Shown here piece by piece: positions 1 to 10,639 of a stretch of DNA of 64,000 bases. The position numbers and the translations under genes were made by a program. The notes beneath the pieces were generated by a model. That model had not been told where the DNA came from. It did no database searches and was given only the letters and a program-made list of their open reading frames with translations. Position 1 is the stretch's first letter. The number at the start of each line of letters is the position of its first letter. Origin of the DNA: Odontocerum albicorne (taxonomy: Eukaryota > Arthropoda > Insecta > Trichoptera > Odontoceridae); assembly GCA_949825065.1 (NCBI GenBank), contig OX463847.1:38063042-38127041 (forward strand). Direction: 5' to 3'.

Positions 1-1457
1 CACGTGCTTATATTATATGTATGGTAGATAGTACATATATATGTATGTAGGCCTCTTGAGCCCGTGCCTACCACGTGCTCATATTATATGTATGTTAGAT
101 AATACATATATATTTATGTAGGCCTCTTGAGCCCGTGCCTACCACGTGCTTATATTATATGTATGGTAGATAGTACGTATATATGTAGGCCTCTTGAGCC
201 CGTGCCTACCACGTGCTTATATTATATGTATGGTAGATAGTACGTATATATGTAGGCCTCTTGAGCCCGTGCCTACCACGTGCTTATATTATATGTATGG
301 TAGATAGTACATATATATGTATGTAGGCCTCTTGAGCCCGTGCCTACCACGTGCTCATATTATATGTATGTTAGATAATACATATATATTTATGTAGGCC
401 TCTTGAGCCCGTGCCTACCACGTGCTTATATTATATGTATGGTAGATAGTACGTATATATGTAGGCCTCTTGAGCCCGTGCCTACCACGTGCTTATATTA
501 TATGTATGGTAGATAGTACGTATATATGTAGGCCTCTTGAGCCCGTGCCTACCACGTGCTTATATTATATGTATGGTAGATAGTACATATATATGTATGT
601 AGGCCTCTTGAGCCCGTGCCTACCACGTGCTCATATTATATGTATGTTAGATAGTACATATATATTTATGTAGGCCTCTTGAGCCCGTGCCTACCACGTG
701 CTTATATTATATGTATGGTAGATAGTACGTATATATGTAGGCCTCTTGAGCCCGTGCCTACCACGTGCTTATATTATATGTATGGTAGATAGTACGTATA
801 TATGTAGGCCTCTTGAGCCCGTGCCTACCACGTGCTTATATTATATGTATGGTAGATAGTACATATATATGTATGTAGGCCTCTTGAGCCCGTGCCTACC
901 ACGTGCTCATATTATATGTATGTTAGATAATACATATATATTTATGTAGGCCTCTTGAGCCCGTGCCTACCACGTGCTTATATTATATGTATGGTAGATA
1001 GTACGTATATATGTAGGCCTCTTGAGCCCGTGCCTACCACGTGCTTATATTATATGTATGGTAGATAGTACGTATATATGTAGGCCTCTTGAGCCCGTGC
1101 CTACCACGTGCTTATATTATATGTATGGTAGATAGTACATATATATGTATGTAGGCCTCTTGAGCCCGTGCCTACCACGTGCTCATATTATATGTATGTT
1201 AGATAGTACATATATATTTATGTAGGCCTCTTGAGCCCGTGCCTACCACGTGCTCATATTATAATGTATGTTAGATAGTACATATATATTTATGTAGGCC
1301 TCTTGAACCCGTGCCTACCACGTGCTTATATTATATGTATGGTAGATAGTACGTATATATGTAGGCCTCTTGAGCCCGTGCCTACCACGTGCTTATATTA
1401 TATGTATGGTAGATAGTACATATATATGTATGTAGGCCTCTTGAGCCCGTGGCCTAC
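1..1457. repeat. Satellite array with 276-bp higher-order repeat
   Basis: About 21 tandem monomers, each starting with the palindrome CACGTG. Two 71-bp types (with GCTTATATT and GCTCATATT) are followed by two 67-bp copies lacking the second ATGT, giving a 71+71+67+67 = 276-bp unit. Units start at 1, 277, 553 and 829; a fifth, disordered block runs from 1105 and has an extra 72-bp monomer at 1247. The last monomer decays near 1457. The array runs off the left edge, so its full length is unknown. Confidence 0.97.
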
Positions 1458-1666
1458 TATGTGCTTATGTTATATGTATATATAAATATTCTCATTTAAA
1501 AACTACGAATATTTCTTTACAGTTTAGATTAGAACAATAATTTAAATTTAAAAAATCACATGTTTTACATTGAATCTGAGTGAACGATCATAGATGTTTC
1601 ATAGAGGTTTTAAATACATATAAAAAAACATTTTTGTTTTATCACAATTTAGAGTTGAATCAAACA

Positions 1667-1914
1667 CGTACCATTTAATATATTATTTATAGTTAAGGCA
1701 TTAACATTGTGGAGGTTTAAAGACATTGTAATTTGTTTTATCAAACACTGTTTATTCCACTTTATGCAATGGTATAACCCTACTGGTTTCAAGGTCACCT
1801 CATAATCATTGTGCTCCCCTGATGATGAGGTGAAAGCCTTGAAACCGGTAGGGTTATACAGTTACAAAAAGGGGAATACACAGTGTTTGATAAAACAAAT
1901 TACAACGTATCATT
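1667..1914 (+). mobile_element. Foldback element, copy 1
   Basis: The element (about 1676-1905) has a leader containing TTATAGTTAAGGCATTAAC, then an inverted repeat. The left arm starts TTGTAATTTGTTTTATCAAA at 1726 and the right arm ends in its complement at 1905. The left arm has lost part of its centre. Flanks CGTACCATT (1667-1675) and CGTATCATT (1906-1914) are a probable 9-bp target duplication with one mismatch. No coding capacity; non-autonomous. Confidence 0.8.
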
Positions 1915-2797
1915 TATGAATATGCAAAACAATGTAAACAAAGAAAATTTGAATTCTACTAACAAAGGTAACGGTACAAAAGTAAATTTTCTTTAAAATA
2001 CCTTTGAAATTAAATATACTAGAATAAATTGACCGCCTAACAATGGCCTGTGGAGGTTTTGAGGGCTTCCTTAAGTTTGAAAAGAAAAGTTAGCTTTTAA
2101 GTTTACCACAATGAACGAGACGTCTCCACTTAACAGCTTTTGTGACAACTACAGAGATTTCTGTTCAAAACTTTCTTTTCAGGTTTAAATTTTCTAAGTA
2201 CCGAAGAATTAATTTTATTTATAGATATGACAAACACGATTAAAACAACTTAACATCAATCAAGAGAAATATGAAAGCGGGTGCTTGAAACAAAAAAAAA
2301 ACGGTAAACGTTGAAATAAAATTAAGGCGTTTAGTCGATAACAGAATACTTTTTATTTTAAACAAGTTAATTTTGTTATTGCATCAATCATATTTTTATT
2401 ACGTGATATTTGATGACTTTATGATTTTTATTTTTGAATAATGTTTGTTTTTTCAAGTTATATTAATATTGAATCAATCTTTGCTCAAATCAAACTGTTA
2501 GAAATATGGGCAGTGTGTGCAGTTTAAAGAAGCAGTTGAGGACAACCCTTTTCGGATATAACATACATCACACTCCACCTAAGTCCAAATGTTATACTAT
2601 CACATTTTCAAATATCTTAAAATGTTTCTTTGTAGTTCGTCTTCCTTTGGTTCTACGTTTTTTTTATCAAATGTGTTTTTCTAAATATGTAAAAATGCAA
2701 AACTTCCTAATTTAATGGTCGCAGCCCCCATTTTTGTATATTCTTTTTAATATCATTGTTCTGTCAATTTAATTGAGTTCAAGTCCCGAGTTCTATT
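1915..2797. other. No feature recognised (A+T-rich)
   Basis: A+T-rich sequence with homopolymer runs. A 69-codon open frame at 2506-2715 has no recognisable motif. I see no repeat copy or gene here. Confidence 0.5.
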
Positions 2798-3165
2798 TAT
2801 TCCTCTTCTTCCTGGCACTGTACCAACTCATTGCCTATGTAGGCTGTTGGGGTCGGCTCTTCTCGTTCTCAGGCTGTATGTTCTTCGATTCTGGGTGTCA
2901 CTTTCATCTAGGCCGGTGTTTTCCAAAGTTTTTTGTGCTATGCCCCACCTTAGCCTTTCTAATCAAAATACTACTCAACTCTGAACGAGTCAATTTTCGA
3001 ATTGCCCCCCTTAAAAATCAAATTGCCCCCCTGTGGGGGTGGACCTCACGTTGGTAAACACTGATCTAGGCCGTTTCTCTGCACGATTTTGGAGCATTGA
3101 GTTATTCAGGAGTTCTTTGGTCTTCCTCTGGACGGCTGTCGAGGAAGTTTCATGTTGTAATTATT
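2798..3165 (-). mobile_element. LINE-C 3' fragment, split by a hAT MITE
   Basis: On the minus strand the sequence encodes a terminal peptide containing YSLRTRRADPNSL followed by a stop, after a RPKNS-type segment. This matches the copy at 9781-9985 and a shorter one at 6985-7075. Tails of this kind end the reverse-transcriptase ORF of some non-LTR retrotransposons. The 150-bp MITE at 2914-3063 interrupts it. The copy is 5'-truncated and non-functional; clade assignment is uncertain. Confidence 0.55.
2906..3071. mobile_element. hAT-type MITE, 150 bp, perfect 8-bp duplication
   Basis: The element spans 2914-3063. It starts CGGTGTTTTCCAAAG and ends GTTGGTAAACACTG, variants of the hAT-like terminus CAGTGTTTCCCAAC. 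Perfect 8-bp duplications ATCTAGGC flank it at 2906-2913 and 3064-3071. Its ends match the ends of the 990-bp element at 54968-55957, including the runs of C next to each terminus, so it is an internally deleted relative. No coding capacity. Confidence 0.88.
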
Positions 3166-3394
3166 ATTTTGTATGATTCATGTTGTAACTATTATTTGAT
3201 AATAAAGTTCTCCAATAAATCATTTGGATTTTCTAAATTCCCATAATATAGTTAATAAAAAAATACACAGAAACTGAAAGAATTCTCGATGCCGAGAAAG
3301 ATACAAAAAAAAATTCTGCGCAGAATATATGATCCATTTCGTGACAATCGCATGTTGAGACAGAGGTATAACAAAAAACTCTACACCCAGGATA

Positions 3395-3830
3395 GTGAAA
3401 CTTCTTCTTCTTCTTCATCTTATTTTAGGCCTGTTGGCTTGTTATGGTCCTGCATCATTGTTTGCTTCTTGTGACGTCGACTGCCAGCTATCTTTCCATC
3501 TTTTGGGAGGTCGTCCTGGAGGTTTGCTTGCCTGGGGGATACTGTCCCTGGTCATTATTACGGCTCTTGGTTCCACCATTCTGGAAACGTGTTCGTTTCA
3601 GAACCTTCTTCTCGGTCGTCCCCATCTGACAATATTTTCAGGTTCGCACGTCCTTCGGATTTCTTTGTTTCGTATTCTATCACGAAGGGTTTGGCCAGCG
3701 ATACTCCTGACTACTTTTATTTCGCTGGTTTGAAGGAGATTTTTGGTTTTGACAGTGTCGGCTCTGGACTCTATGCTGTATGTCATTATGGGGCGGACAC
3801 AGGTCTTGTATATCCTCACCTTGCTTTGGA
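3395..3830 (-). mobile_element. 5'-truncated LINE, reverse transcriptase C-terminal end
   Basis: The minus strand from about 3819 encodes a C-terminal LINE segment with RIYKTCVRPIMTY, TLRDRIRN and IVRWGRPRRR, then, after a stop or frame change, GRPPKRWKDSW. These strings are typical of the reverse-transcriptase ORF end of an insect LINE lineage I associate with RTE-like elements. It ends in a short GAA-rich tail (plus strand CTTCTTCTTC at 3400-3415), consistent with a 3' terminus. It is a pseudogene fragment. Plus-strand open frames here are shadows. Confidence 0.7.
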
Positions 3831-4022
3831 TGAAAGTGAAACTACCATAGCAAAAGTTGTACGTAGGAGATTGGAAAGATCAAAACTGAGATCGCTGGAT
3901 GGTATGACTGGGATCAGCTGTACTTTAGACATAACTACTTGGAGAATGGGGTCTCTCAGAGATAGGTCGCTGAGAATTCTGCAGGCTGCCATCCTGGTTT
4001 GTAAAGTGGATGGTGATGTTGA

Positions 4023-4661
4023 TTAACCCTTCCCTTACGGCGATAAAAATAATACGCGTGCTCCGGTGTTGGGTAGTGAGTACGCAATCAAATATTAGCT
4101 ATTTTAAATCGGAAAAATAAGAACATTCATAGATAATCCCCTTAATTAATTTTAATTGAAGTTAAAAATTATAATAATTGAGATTTATCTGCTGAAAACA
4201 TTAAAAAACCATCTGAAAACATTAAAAAACGCTCACGGAACGGGCGTACGTCTAACCTATTTGCAAGCCTAGAGGCTACTAGTGGCGCGAAACGTCAGTC
4301 GCATACCCCGGCGCTTACGCCTTTGCTTGCGACGTTGAGACAATTCAGCTCCTCGCAATTCAGTCTAGTATGCAAGAGTGAGGTGCGAATATAGTGTCGC
4401 GCTTCCCGCATACTATTCACCTATCGTCAAGACGAGGCACTCGCAGCGTTTAAATGCGAATTTGTTTTCGATCTTTACAAAACACCTCGATGTAGTCGAT
4501 AAATTCTGACTATTATTAATAATATTTTTTAAATCAATGCGTAAATATATAATGGAGGAATACCAAAAATCTTAACCTTGTATTTATTATATTTATAGAG
4601 ATATTGATGGTTATTAGAAGCAACGTGTAGAAGATACCCAACACAGAGAAGGAAAGGTTAA
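4023..4661. mobile_element. piggyBac-like MITE with TTAA duplications, copy 1
   Basis: The element (4027-4657, 631 bp) starts CCCTTCCCTTACGG and ends GAAGGAAAGG, with TTAA at both flanks (4023-4026 and 4658-4661). The second copy at 12431-13057 is similar along its whole length. TTAA target sites and termini starting CCC/CC are typical of the piggyBac superfamily. The middle is noticeably G+C-richer than the surroundings. No transposase is encoded. Confidence 0.85.
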
Positions 4662-5084
4662 AGAAAGTAATGTTATGATTTATCAAACTGTAATGATATG
4701 TGGTATTGAAACTATAATAGAACTGATATCACAGGAGCGAAGGCATTTCTAAGAAAATAATAAATTAAGGTAGTACGATTTACATATAACTGAAAAAACA
4801 TTTAGAGCCAGAAAAAGAAATGCTTCTAGAAATAAAAAGAATACGTTAAACTTAAAGCATCGTAAGTAGGAAAAGGTACATAAGACATTGTTGGCAGAGT
4901 ATATTAAAAATCGAAACCTTTGATAAAATAAGGTTTAAATTTAATGCATTATTTAAAACAAATAATTTTCCAAACTTTTTCATGGCTTCTTGCTACTTTA
5001 CACAAAATACATATAACAAATTGTATTCAAACATAAACAATAAATTAGTAAAATTCGTTATGGAAAACGAAAGAAAATTATTTA
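4662..5084. other. No feature recognised
   Basis: A+T-rich sequence with no recognisable coding, RNA or repeat signal. Confidence 0.5.
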
Positions 5085-5450
5085 TTTATTTAACACTTTT
5101 ATTGCAATAAAATCTGGCGGGCTTATTGCCAAGTGGCAATCTCTTCCAACCAACCAGACAAAAGTAACTGAAGCAAGTTACGTGGTCGCATAAATCATTC
5201 AAATGACTATCCATCCCCACGAAATCCATGAACATATACGCGAGAACATGCCCACGAACCCCACAAAGACGGACAATCACCCGAAAATTATTTTTCATAT
5301 AAAGTGAGATATCATGAATCAAAAGGAAAGGAAAGGATGGTGGAGAGGAAAGGAAAAGAAAAATCAGGAATGAAATACGTTATTTTACTGACTAGAAATT
5401 AAGAGTTTTTTCAGTCGCTTCTTAAAGCATGCCAAGGACAGAGCGGAAAT
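5085..5450 (-). mobile_element. LINE-A 3' end, copy 1
   Basis: Reading the minus strand: a segment matching the LINE-A reverse-transcriptase end (GCATGCTTTAAGAAGCGACT), a 3' untranslated region, the motif TGGTTGGTTGGAAGAGATT and a TAAATAAATAAAT tail near 5090. The same order occurs at 13290-13740 and 44878-45310. A 78-codon frame in the untranslated part reflects nucleotide similarity between copies and shows no known domain. 5'-truncated. Confidence 0.75.
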
Positions 5451-6271
5451 TAAATAGAAATGCAAAAATATACATTTATATAAAAAATTAAGAAATGAAC
5501 AATCATACGAAATGAAATAGAGAGTTTTTGTAAAAATTTTTTCAAAATTTATTTTTGCTTTCCCTCAGATGTTAGGAATATTTAATTAATTATTGAATCC
5601 ATTAAAAAAATCCAGAAACTACGTCTCGTAACGTTTGGTCAACAAACATTTCATTCATTATTGCAACCTTATCAAGTAGTAAAATTATCAAATGGTAAAA
5701 TTTTAGTTTAACGTCTTAAATAGATTTTCATGGTTATTTTTTGTGTTATTTAACTGTTACCAAATATTAAAAACAGTCAACCAAAAAAAAAAGAAAAATT
5801 AACAAAGTGTAGACCTTCGTCAATAAATTGTATTAAAACCTTATTCAGACTTAAAGTTATAACATATTATAGATTTCAAAATTTAAGGAAAATCTACTCT
5901 GTAATTTATTTTTATCAAACACTGTTTATTCCACTTTTTTTATTCCACATCTACTCTGTCGATTTTTTGTATTCTTTCAATTAGTTTCATTCGTGTCATT
6001 TTTCTTTCTTTAAATAAAAAAAAATATTAATGAAATTATCCATATTGGTATCATATATTATCGTATTAAAATGTAATGAGTCATTTTAAAAACAAGCTTC
6101 TTATGGCCCTCAGTATATCTGAAAAAATACTGAAGAACATTTAAAAAAGATAACAGTAGCATAAGTTATTTATATAGGGCACTAATTTCACTACAATTGA
6201 AAGTCATATTTAATTTAAATTCGATTTTTACAATATTTTACAGGTTTTCAGTCAGATTTTTATTTAATTCC
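5451..6271. other. A+T-rich, with a short foldback fragment
   Basis: Mostly featureless. Bases 5907-5942 match the arm of the foldback family (TTTTATCAAACACTGTTTAT), so a small piece of that element lies here. Nothing else recognised. Confidence 0.5.
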
Positions 6272-6350
6272 TAGTTGGTATCTTTCTAGTTGGCTGGAAT
6301 AGATTGTCACATGGCAATAAACCTGTCAAGTCATACGGCGATATAAGTCA
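6272..6350 (+). mobile_element. SINE-1/LINE-A tail fragment
   Basis: Contains CTAGTTGGCTGGAATAGATT, then CACATGGCAATAAACCTGTC, the shared 3' tail of LINE-A and SINE-1. No tRNA-like head is recognisable, so the parent element cannot be assigned. Confidence 0.55.
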
Positions 6351-6952
6351 ATAATCACGATTTTTGTAAAGATAGATACGAAATAAAAGTGATATAAAAC
6401 AGTGAATGAAATAAAACAGGAGCTTTCTAAAAGCATTGTCACAAATAAAACAATCATTATTGACCAAATCAAACAAAAAATTTCAACAATTGTTTAAACA
6501 TTTCTAATAGGTTAGTCTGAACTGTGTTTACTTTAATTTAATATTAATTAAAATTTATAACCATGAATTTAAAATGTTAGTTCAACCCTACATGAAACAA
6601 CCCTTTACCGATAGTATGCCACATTATTTCAGTCGACTGATCAATGCGCTTATATCAAAAATTAATGAGGTGTGGTCATGTAAAGAGAACAGCCACGGGA
6701 AATAATGGAAAATTCATATCAAAACTTATGAACCCTAATATATTCATGAATCTATAAAGCTCTGGTTTCCTTTTATCGCGCTTCAATATATTGTTTAAAA
6801 TACTTTGACAGGGGTTATTGTAGACCTTTAAACAAATTATTTGATGTGGGATATCATAACCATGACCAATTTACAAATAATTGTAAAATACTGAGGCGTC
6901 TCGAGTTGAATTTCTGACTATTTTTCCTTTCATCTGTTATTTTATTTGTGGA
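6351..6952. other. No feature recognised
   Basis: A+T-rich single-copy-looking sequence. No gene or repeat seen. Confidence 0.5.
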
Positions 6953-6984
6953 TGGCGTCGATATTAAGCGACACCCAAAACCAA

Positions 6985-7075
6985 AAAATATACAGCCTGA
7001 GAACGAGATGAGCCGACCCCAAAAGCCTACTTAGGCAATGAGTTGGGACAGTGCCAGGAAGAAGAAAAGAAGATG
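6985..7075 (+). mobile_element. LINE-C terminal fragment
   Basis: The plus strand encodes a decayed copy of the SLRTRRADPNSL-stop tail (one arginine codon has become TGA), followed by the same GTGCCAGGAAGAAGAA 3' end as the copy at 2798. Short and non-functional. Confidence 0.55.
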
Positions 7076-7290
7076 GTGTCGATATTCAATTCATTGGACT
7101 TTAAAATGAAACGTTTTGATAGTTAAATATCCTTCATTTCTTTCTTCAGTGACAGGTGTTTTGTTAAACAAATGACCTTGTCAAACTGTAGGTGAAGCTT
7201 CGTGGCTCTATACGGGTATACCCAAAAATCTCTTCACTATATATTTTCAACTTATTTTAGACAGTTATATTTTACAGAAATATTAGAACA

Positions 7291-7400
7291 ATAATATTTG
7301 TAATTTGTTTTATCAAACACTCTTAATTCCACTTTTTGTAACGGTATAACCCCAACCAGTTTCAAGGTTTTCACCTCATCATCAGGGAGCAGAAACAAGT
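7291..7400 (+). mobile_element. Foldback family, half element
   Basis: One arm only: TTGTAATTTGTTTTATCAAA through GGTTTCAAGG to CATCATCAGGGAGCAG, with neither leader nor inverted arm. It abuts the R-D repeat. No clear target duplication. Confidence 0.65.
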
Positions 7401-7720
7401 TTTGTTATAATAATTTTGACTGCGGTATTCTCTATTTGTTGAGAAAAACATGTTGGGTAAGAAAATCTTATTAAACTTACCAAGGGAAGATGAACTACAA
7501 AGAAACCTTTTTAGATCTTCCGATATATGATAGTAACACATTCGACTGATTGAAATAAAGCTTACGTTTTTAGTGTTCACATAAAATCATAAATTTTGAT
7601 AAGACCTCCCAAAAAAGCCGTCTTCAAATGCTATATAAAGTTGCACAAGCCGCCTATATCTCTTACACTTTGAGGCAAACACAGAACAATCCAATTGAAA
7701 TATGCTACCAAAAATAAGGT
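7401..7720 (+). repeat. R-D dispersed repeat, copy 1
   Basis: Shares blocks with 48200-48560 and 61240-62330, including GATCTTCCGATATATGATAG, AGTGTTCACAT and TTTTGATAAGACCTCCC. This copy has a single unit where the 61-kb copy has an expanded minisatellite. No coding capacity; element class unknown. Confidence 0.55.
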
Positions 7721-7959
7721 TCCTTCATCAGTTAATACTGAGCAATAATGAAATTATCATTCTTAAATAATGACAAATATACTGTAATCGAAAAATAGAA
7801 CAAAATACTGGTCATAGCTTCAGGAATACCTATGTAGTAAAAAATCTACCATTTTATTTGCAAATGCAAACAGGAAAAAACGAATCATGTCTTATAGCTA
7901 CATTAACTCCTGAGCGTATTAATGGTGGTTTAAAATACCAGCATTAGTATATGGTCAAT

Positions 7960-8560
7960 ATATCTTGATGGAGAAGCTTAGATAAAGAATAAGGGTTGCA
8001 GAAATGATGCAAGTCAGGAGAATCGCAAAAAAACTATGGGAAATAAATAAATATATAAGATTCTCAGAATATAAACCTTTGTAATTTATTTTTATCAAAC
8101 ACTGTTTATTCCACTTTTTTTGTGACGGTATCACCCTACCGGTTTCAAGGGTTTCACCTCATCTTCAGGGGAGCACAAACAAGACTTCAGGGGAGCACAA
8201 ACAGTCTTGTTTGTGCTCCCATGAAGATGAGGTGAAAGCCTTGAAACCGGTAGGGTGATACCGTCACAAAAAAGTGGAATAAACAGTGTTTGATAAAAAT
8301 AAATTACAATGTCTTTAAACCTTCACAACGTTAATGCCTTAACTATAAACAACATATAAACCTTTGGTTTATCATACCTAGAAATCTATGAAAAATTATA
8401 CTTTGACAATCACAGGGAGGAAACCGCTTGGACGACCGACACACACCTGTGAAAACAGTAAAGAAAGCTGAAAACTACTGAGAAGAGACTTGCACTACTT
8501 TGGGTAGATGATGGCATAGAACAAAGGGGAATAAGAGTGTCGTCACAGCATTGAAACTCT
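7960..8560 (+). mobile_element. LINE fragment interrupted by a foldback element
   Basis: Before the insertion the plus strand encodes RIRVAEMMQVRRIAKK, resembling the RLRAAEM..LRRIAGK region of LINE ORFs. After it, GRKPLGRP...TCEN and a W..A.N pattern resemble the RPLGRPR..CE terminus. The foldback element (8078-8353) with 9-bp duplications splits the two parts. Stops and frame changes make it a relic; the family is uncertain. Confidence 0.5.
8069..8362 (-). mobile_element. Foldback element, copy 2, 9-bp duplication
   Basis: The element spans 8078-8353 and lies in reverse orientation to the copy at 9127. Arms start TTTGTAATTTATTTTTATC at 8078 and end in the complement near 8309; a tail carrying the complement of TTATAGTTAAGGCATTAACG runs to 8353. 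Perfect 9-bp duplications ATATAAACC flank it (8069-8077, 8354-8362). A small internal duplication of TTCAGGGGAGCACAAACA sits at the hairpin tip. No coding capacity. Confidence 0.88.
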
Positions 8561-8562
8561 TG

Positions 8563-9117
8563 ATAATGATGTTAAAAAACTCTGAAATGAAAGCAAGTCT
8601 GTTTCGATTCCGGACTACCTTGCACGAATATTATCGGAGCCAAATTTTTGTGAAAACTTAATATTTTTTATGCTCAATGACATAAACATCAATTCTCTAA
8701 TTTTGTTGTTTATATTTCCTTCTTTTGAATTTTATTTTATTTATTTTCACTGGGTTTCTCTCACGGGTCGAAATAGCCGCAAATATTTTCGAGTATATTT
8801 TGCGAAAAATATTTCTTGCTTCCTTCACACAAAAGTACTCTTGGGAATAAAAAAGGAAAATTGCCCTAAAAAACTATTCAAATATAAAATACACTATGCA
8901 TTCATCTATTTCACCTTAGATATACATATTTATTCTGCTGGCTTTGGTCAAAGCCTGGTATATGGTAATGTATAAAATTTACTACTCTGAAATTTATATT
9001 TTATCAGAAACGATAAAATGGGTATGAAACATTATTTTATATATTTTTGCACATATCCGTTTTACCAATAAGTATAAAATTTCAAATGTCATTCGAACTT
9101 ATTAAATTGAATAAAAG
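8563..9117. other. No feature recognised
   Basis: A+T-rich. A 101-codon open frame at 8670-8975 is rich in Phe, Ile and Tyr, as expected of A+T-rich noncoding DNA, and shows no domain. Confidence 0.5.
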
Positions 9118-9388
9118 CAATTGAAGTATATTGCTTATAGTTAAGGCATTAACGTTGTGGAGGTTTAAAGACATTGTAATTTATTTTATCAAACACTGTT
9201 TATTCCACTTTTTGTAACAGTATAACTCTACCGGATTCAAGGCTTTCACCTCATCTTCAGGTGAGCACAAACAAGACTTGTTTGTGCTCCCCTGAAGATG
9301 AGGTGAAAGACTTGAAACCGGTAGGGTTATACCGTTACAAAAAGTGGAATAAACAGTGTTTGATAAAATAAATTACAAACAATTGAAG
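9118..9388 (+). mobile_element. Foldback element, copy 3, 9-bp duplication
   Basis: The element spans 9127-9379 and is the best-preserved hairpin. It has a leader of about 50 bp with TTATAGTTAAGGCATTAACG, then arms of about 100 bp (9174-9378) meeting at a tip around GCACAAACAAGACTTGTTTG with almost no loop. Perfect duplications CAATTGAAG flank it (9118-9126, 9380-9388). The leader occurs at one end only. No protein is encoded. Confidence 0.9.
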
Positions 9389-9780
9389 ATTTTTATTTTC
9401 TCGAATAATTTATATGAATTTGCTGAAAAGTTATTAACGTCGAAATCTTGGATTTGGAATATAAAGTCACCGCTAATTTGACCAATTCCTTCGATCGGAA
9501 GAGTATTGGCTCAAATTATATACAGATTCGTACCACAAAGTGTAATTGTTATCGAATACCAACCATAATATTGTTATTTTTGGTCAGAAATACACAATAT
9601 TTTTTATTTTTTTCTAAATAAACGTTGATGAGTTGATAAAACCACAAATAAATTATCTTAAATTACAATTTTTTTTTTATTTATGTAAAATAATAACTTT
9701 GATATCTATCGAATTGAAGAAGTCCATTTTTTACGGCGCAAATAACTTTATATCAACATGATTTAGAAAAAAAGTCTTCT
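9389..9780. other. No feature recognised
   Basis: A+T-rich sequence with T runs; nothing supported. Confidence 0.5.
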
Positions 9781-9985
9781 CCCTGGTTCCATCCCAACTC
9801 ACTGTCTGCGAAGACTGTTGAGGTCAGCTCTCCTCGTCCTCAGGTTGTATGCTCTTCTGTCCCGGACTACGTCCCCCAGGCCGTGCCTCTGCATCAGGTT
9901 ATCTTTTTGCACCACCCATGAATTCTTTGGTATTCCTCTGGTTGTTATTCGAGGAATATCCATGCCGATTGCCTGGTTCACAAGT
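9781..9985 (-). mobile_element. LINE-C C-terminal fragment
   Basis: The minus strand encodes a 60-residue open segment with PRITTRGIPKNSW, HGLGDVVRDRRAYN and LRTRRADLNSLRRQ, followed by a stop. This is the best-preserved example of the LINE-C tail and explains the fragments at 2798 and 6985. 5'-truncated; host function unlikely. Confidence 0.6.
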
Positions 9986-10266
9986 GGTCGGAATGATTTA
10001 GAAAAAAAATATTTTTCTTAAGTTGTTTCCGATTCGCCAAAAAGAAAATAAAACATATCTTCATTTTTCGTGTCAGATTCTACTTAATTCTACTTAAAAT
10101 AAATCTAAAAATTGCTCTGCCGTCAAGTTGTATAATACAAGTTTTCACGGTTGAGCGATTTGCTCGATCATTGATAATATTCTCGTTTATATGCTATTGA
10201 CTTAGATTAAATTAATTTAATTTATCTATTTACATGACGAGAATACATATAATAAATAAATGCTAC

Positions 10267-10627
10267 TGTAGCGACCGTGCGTGCGGTCACTGAACCCACT
10301 GAGGTGACCCTTGGCCGCTCGGTCATTGAACTCGCACTGTAAGGAATGCGAGACGGCACTGGGCGAAGGTCGCCCGCGCGGTCATTGAACTCACTAGTAG
10401 CGGAGAGCGAGACACCGATATATCGCTTGCCTCTCCTGCAGACCGTAATATGAAATGTATATAGAACGTGTAACAATAACCATGTGTCCAGCAAAGCGAG
10501 ACAGCGACATATTCTGTGCCGTTCTATACATTATAAATACAGACGCTTACAATAAACTTTCTCACTTTACTTATTTCGATCTCGACGACTTTTATTCAAA
10601 CAACCTCATCCTTCTATGCGAAACACA
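10267..10627 (+). mobile_element. Solo-LTR-like element, copy 1
   Basis: Homologous to 32413-32790 and 34881-35252. It begins TGTAGCGACC, carries two to three copies of a CGGTCATTGAACTC-like motif in a G+C-rich first half, has a TATA box TATAAATAC (10532-10540), then AATAAA, and ends GAAACACA. TG...CA ends with a TATA box followed by AATAAA are an LTR layout. No internal gag-pol region adjoins it and I could not find a target duplication, so the LTR label is an inference. Confidence 0.55.
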
Positions 10628-10639
10628 AGTCCCTAAAAT

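Noticed and set aside
3589..4026. 145-codon plus-strand open frame
   Set aside because: It is largely antisense to the LINE reverse-transcriptase fragment on the minus strand, whose protein motifs are recognisable; the plus frame has none.
5086..5322. Similar ~75-codon frames in LINE-A copies (also 13488-13712)
   Set aside because: They lie after the reverse-transcriptase stop, the 44.9-kb copy is frameshifted, and nucleotide similarity alone explains their resemblance. Likely 3' untranslated sequence.
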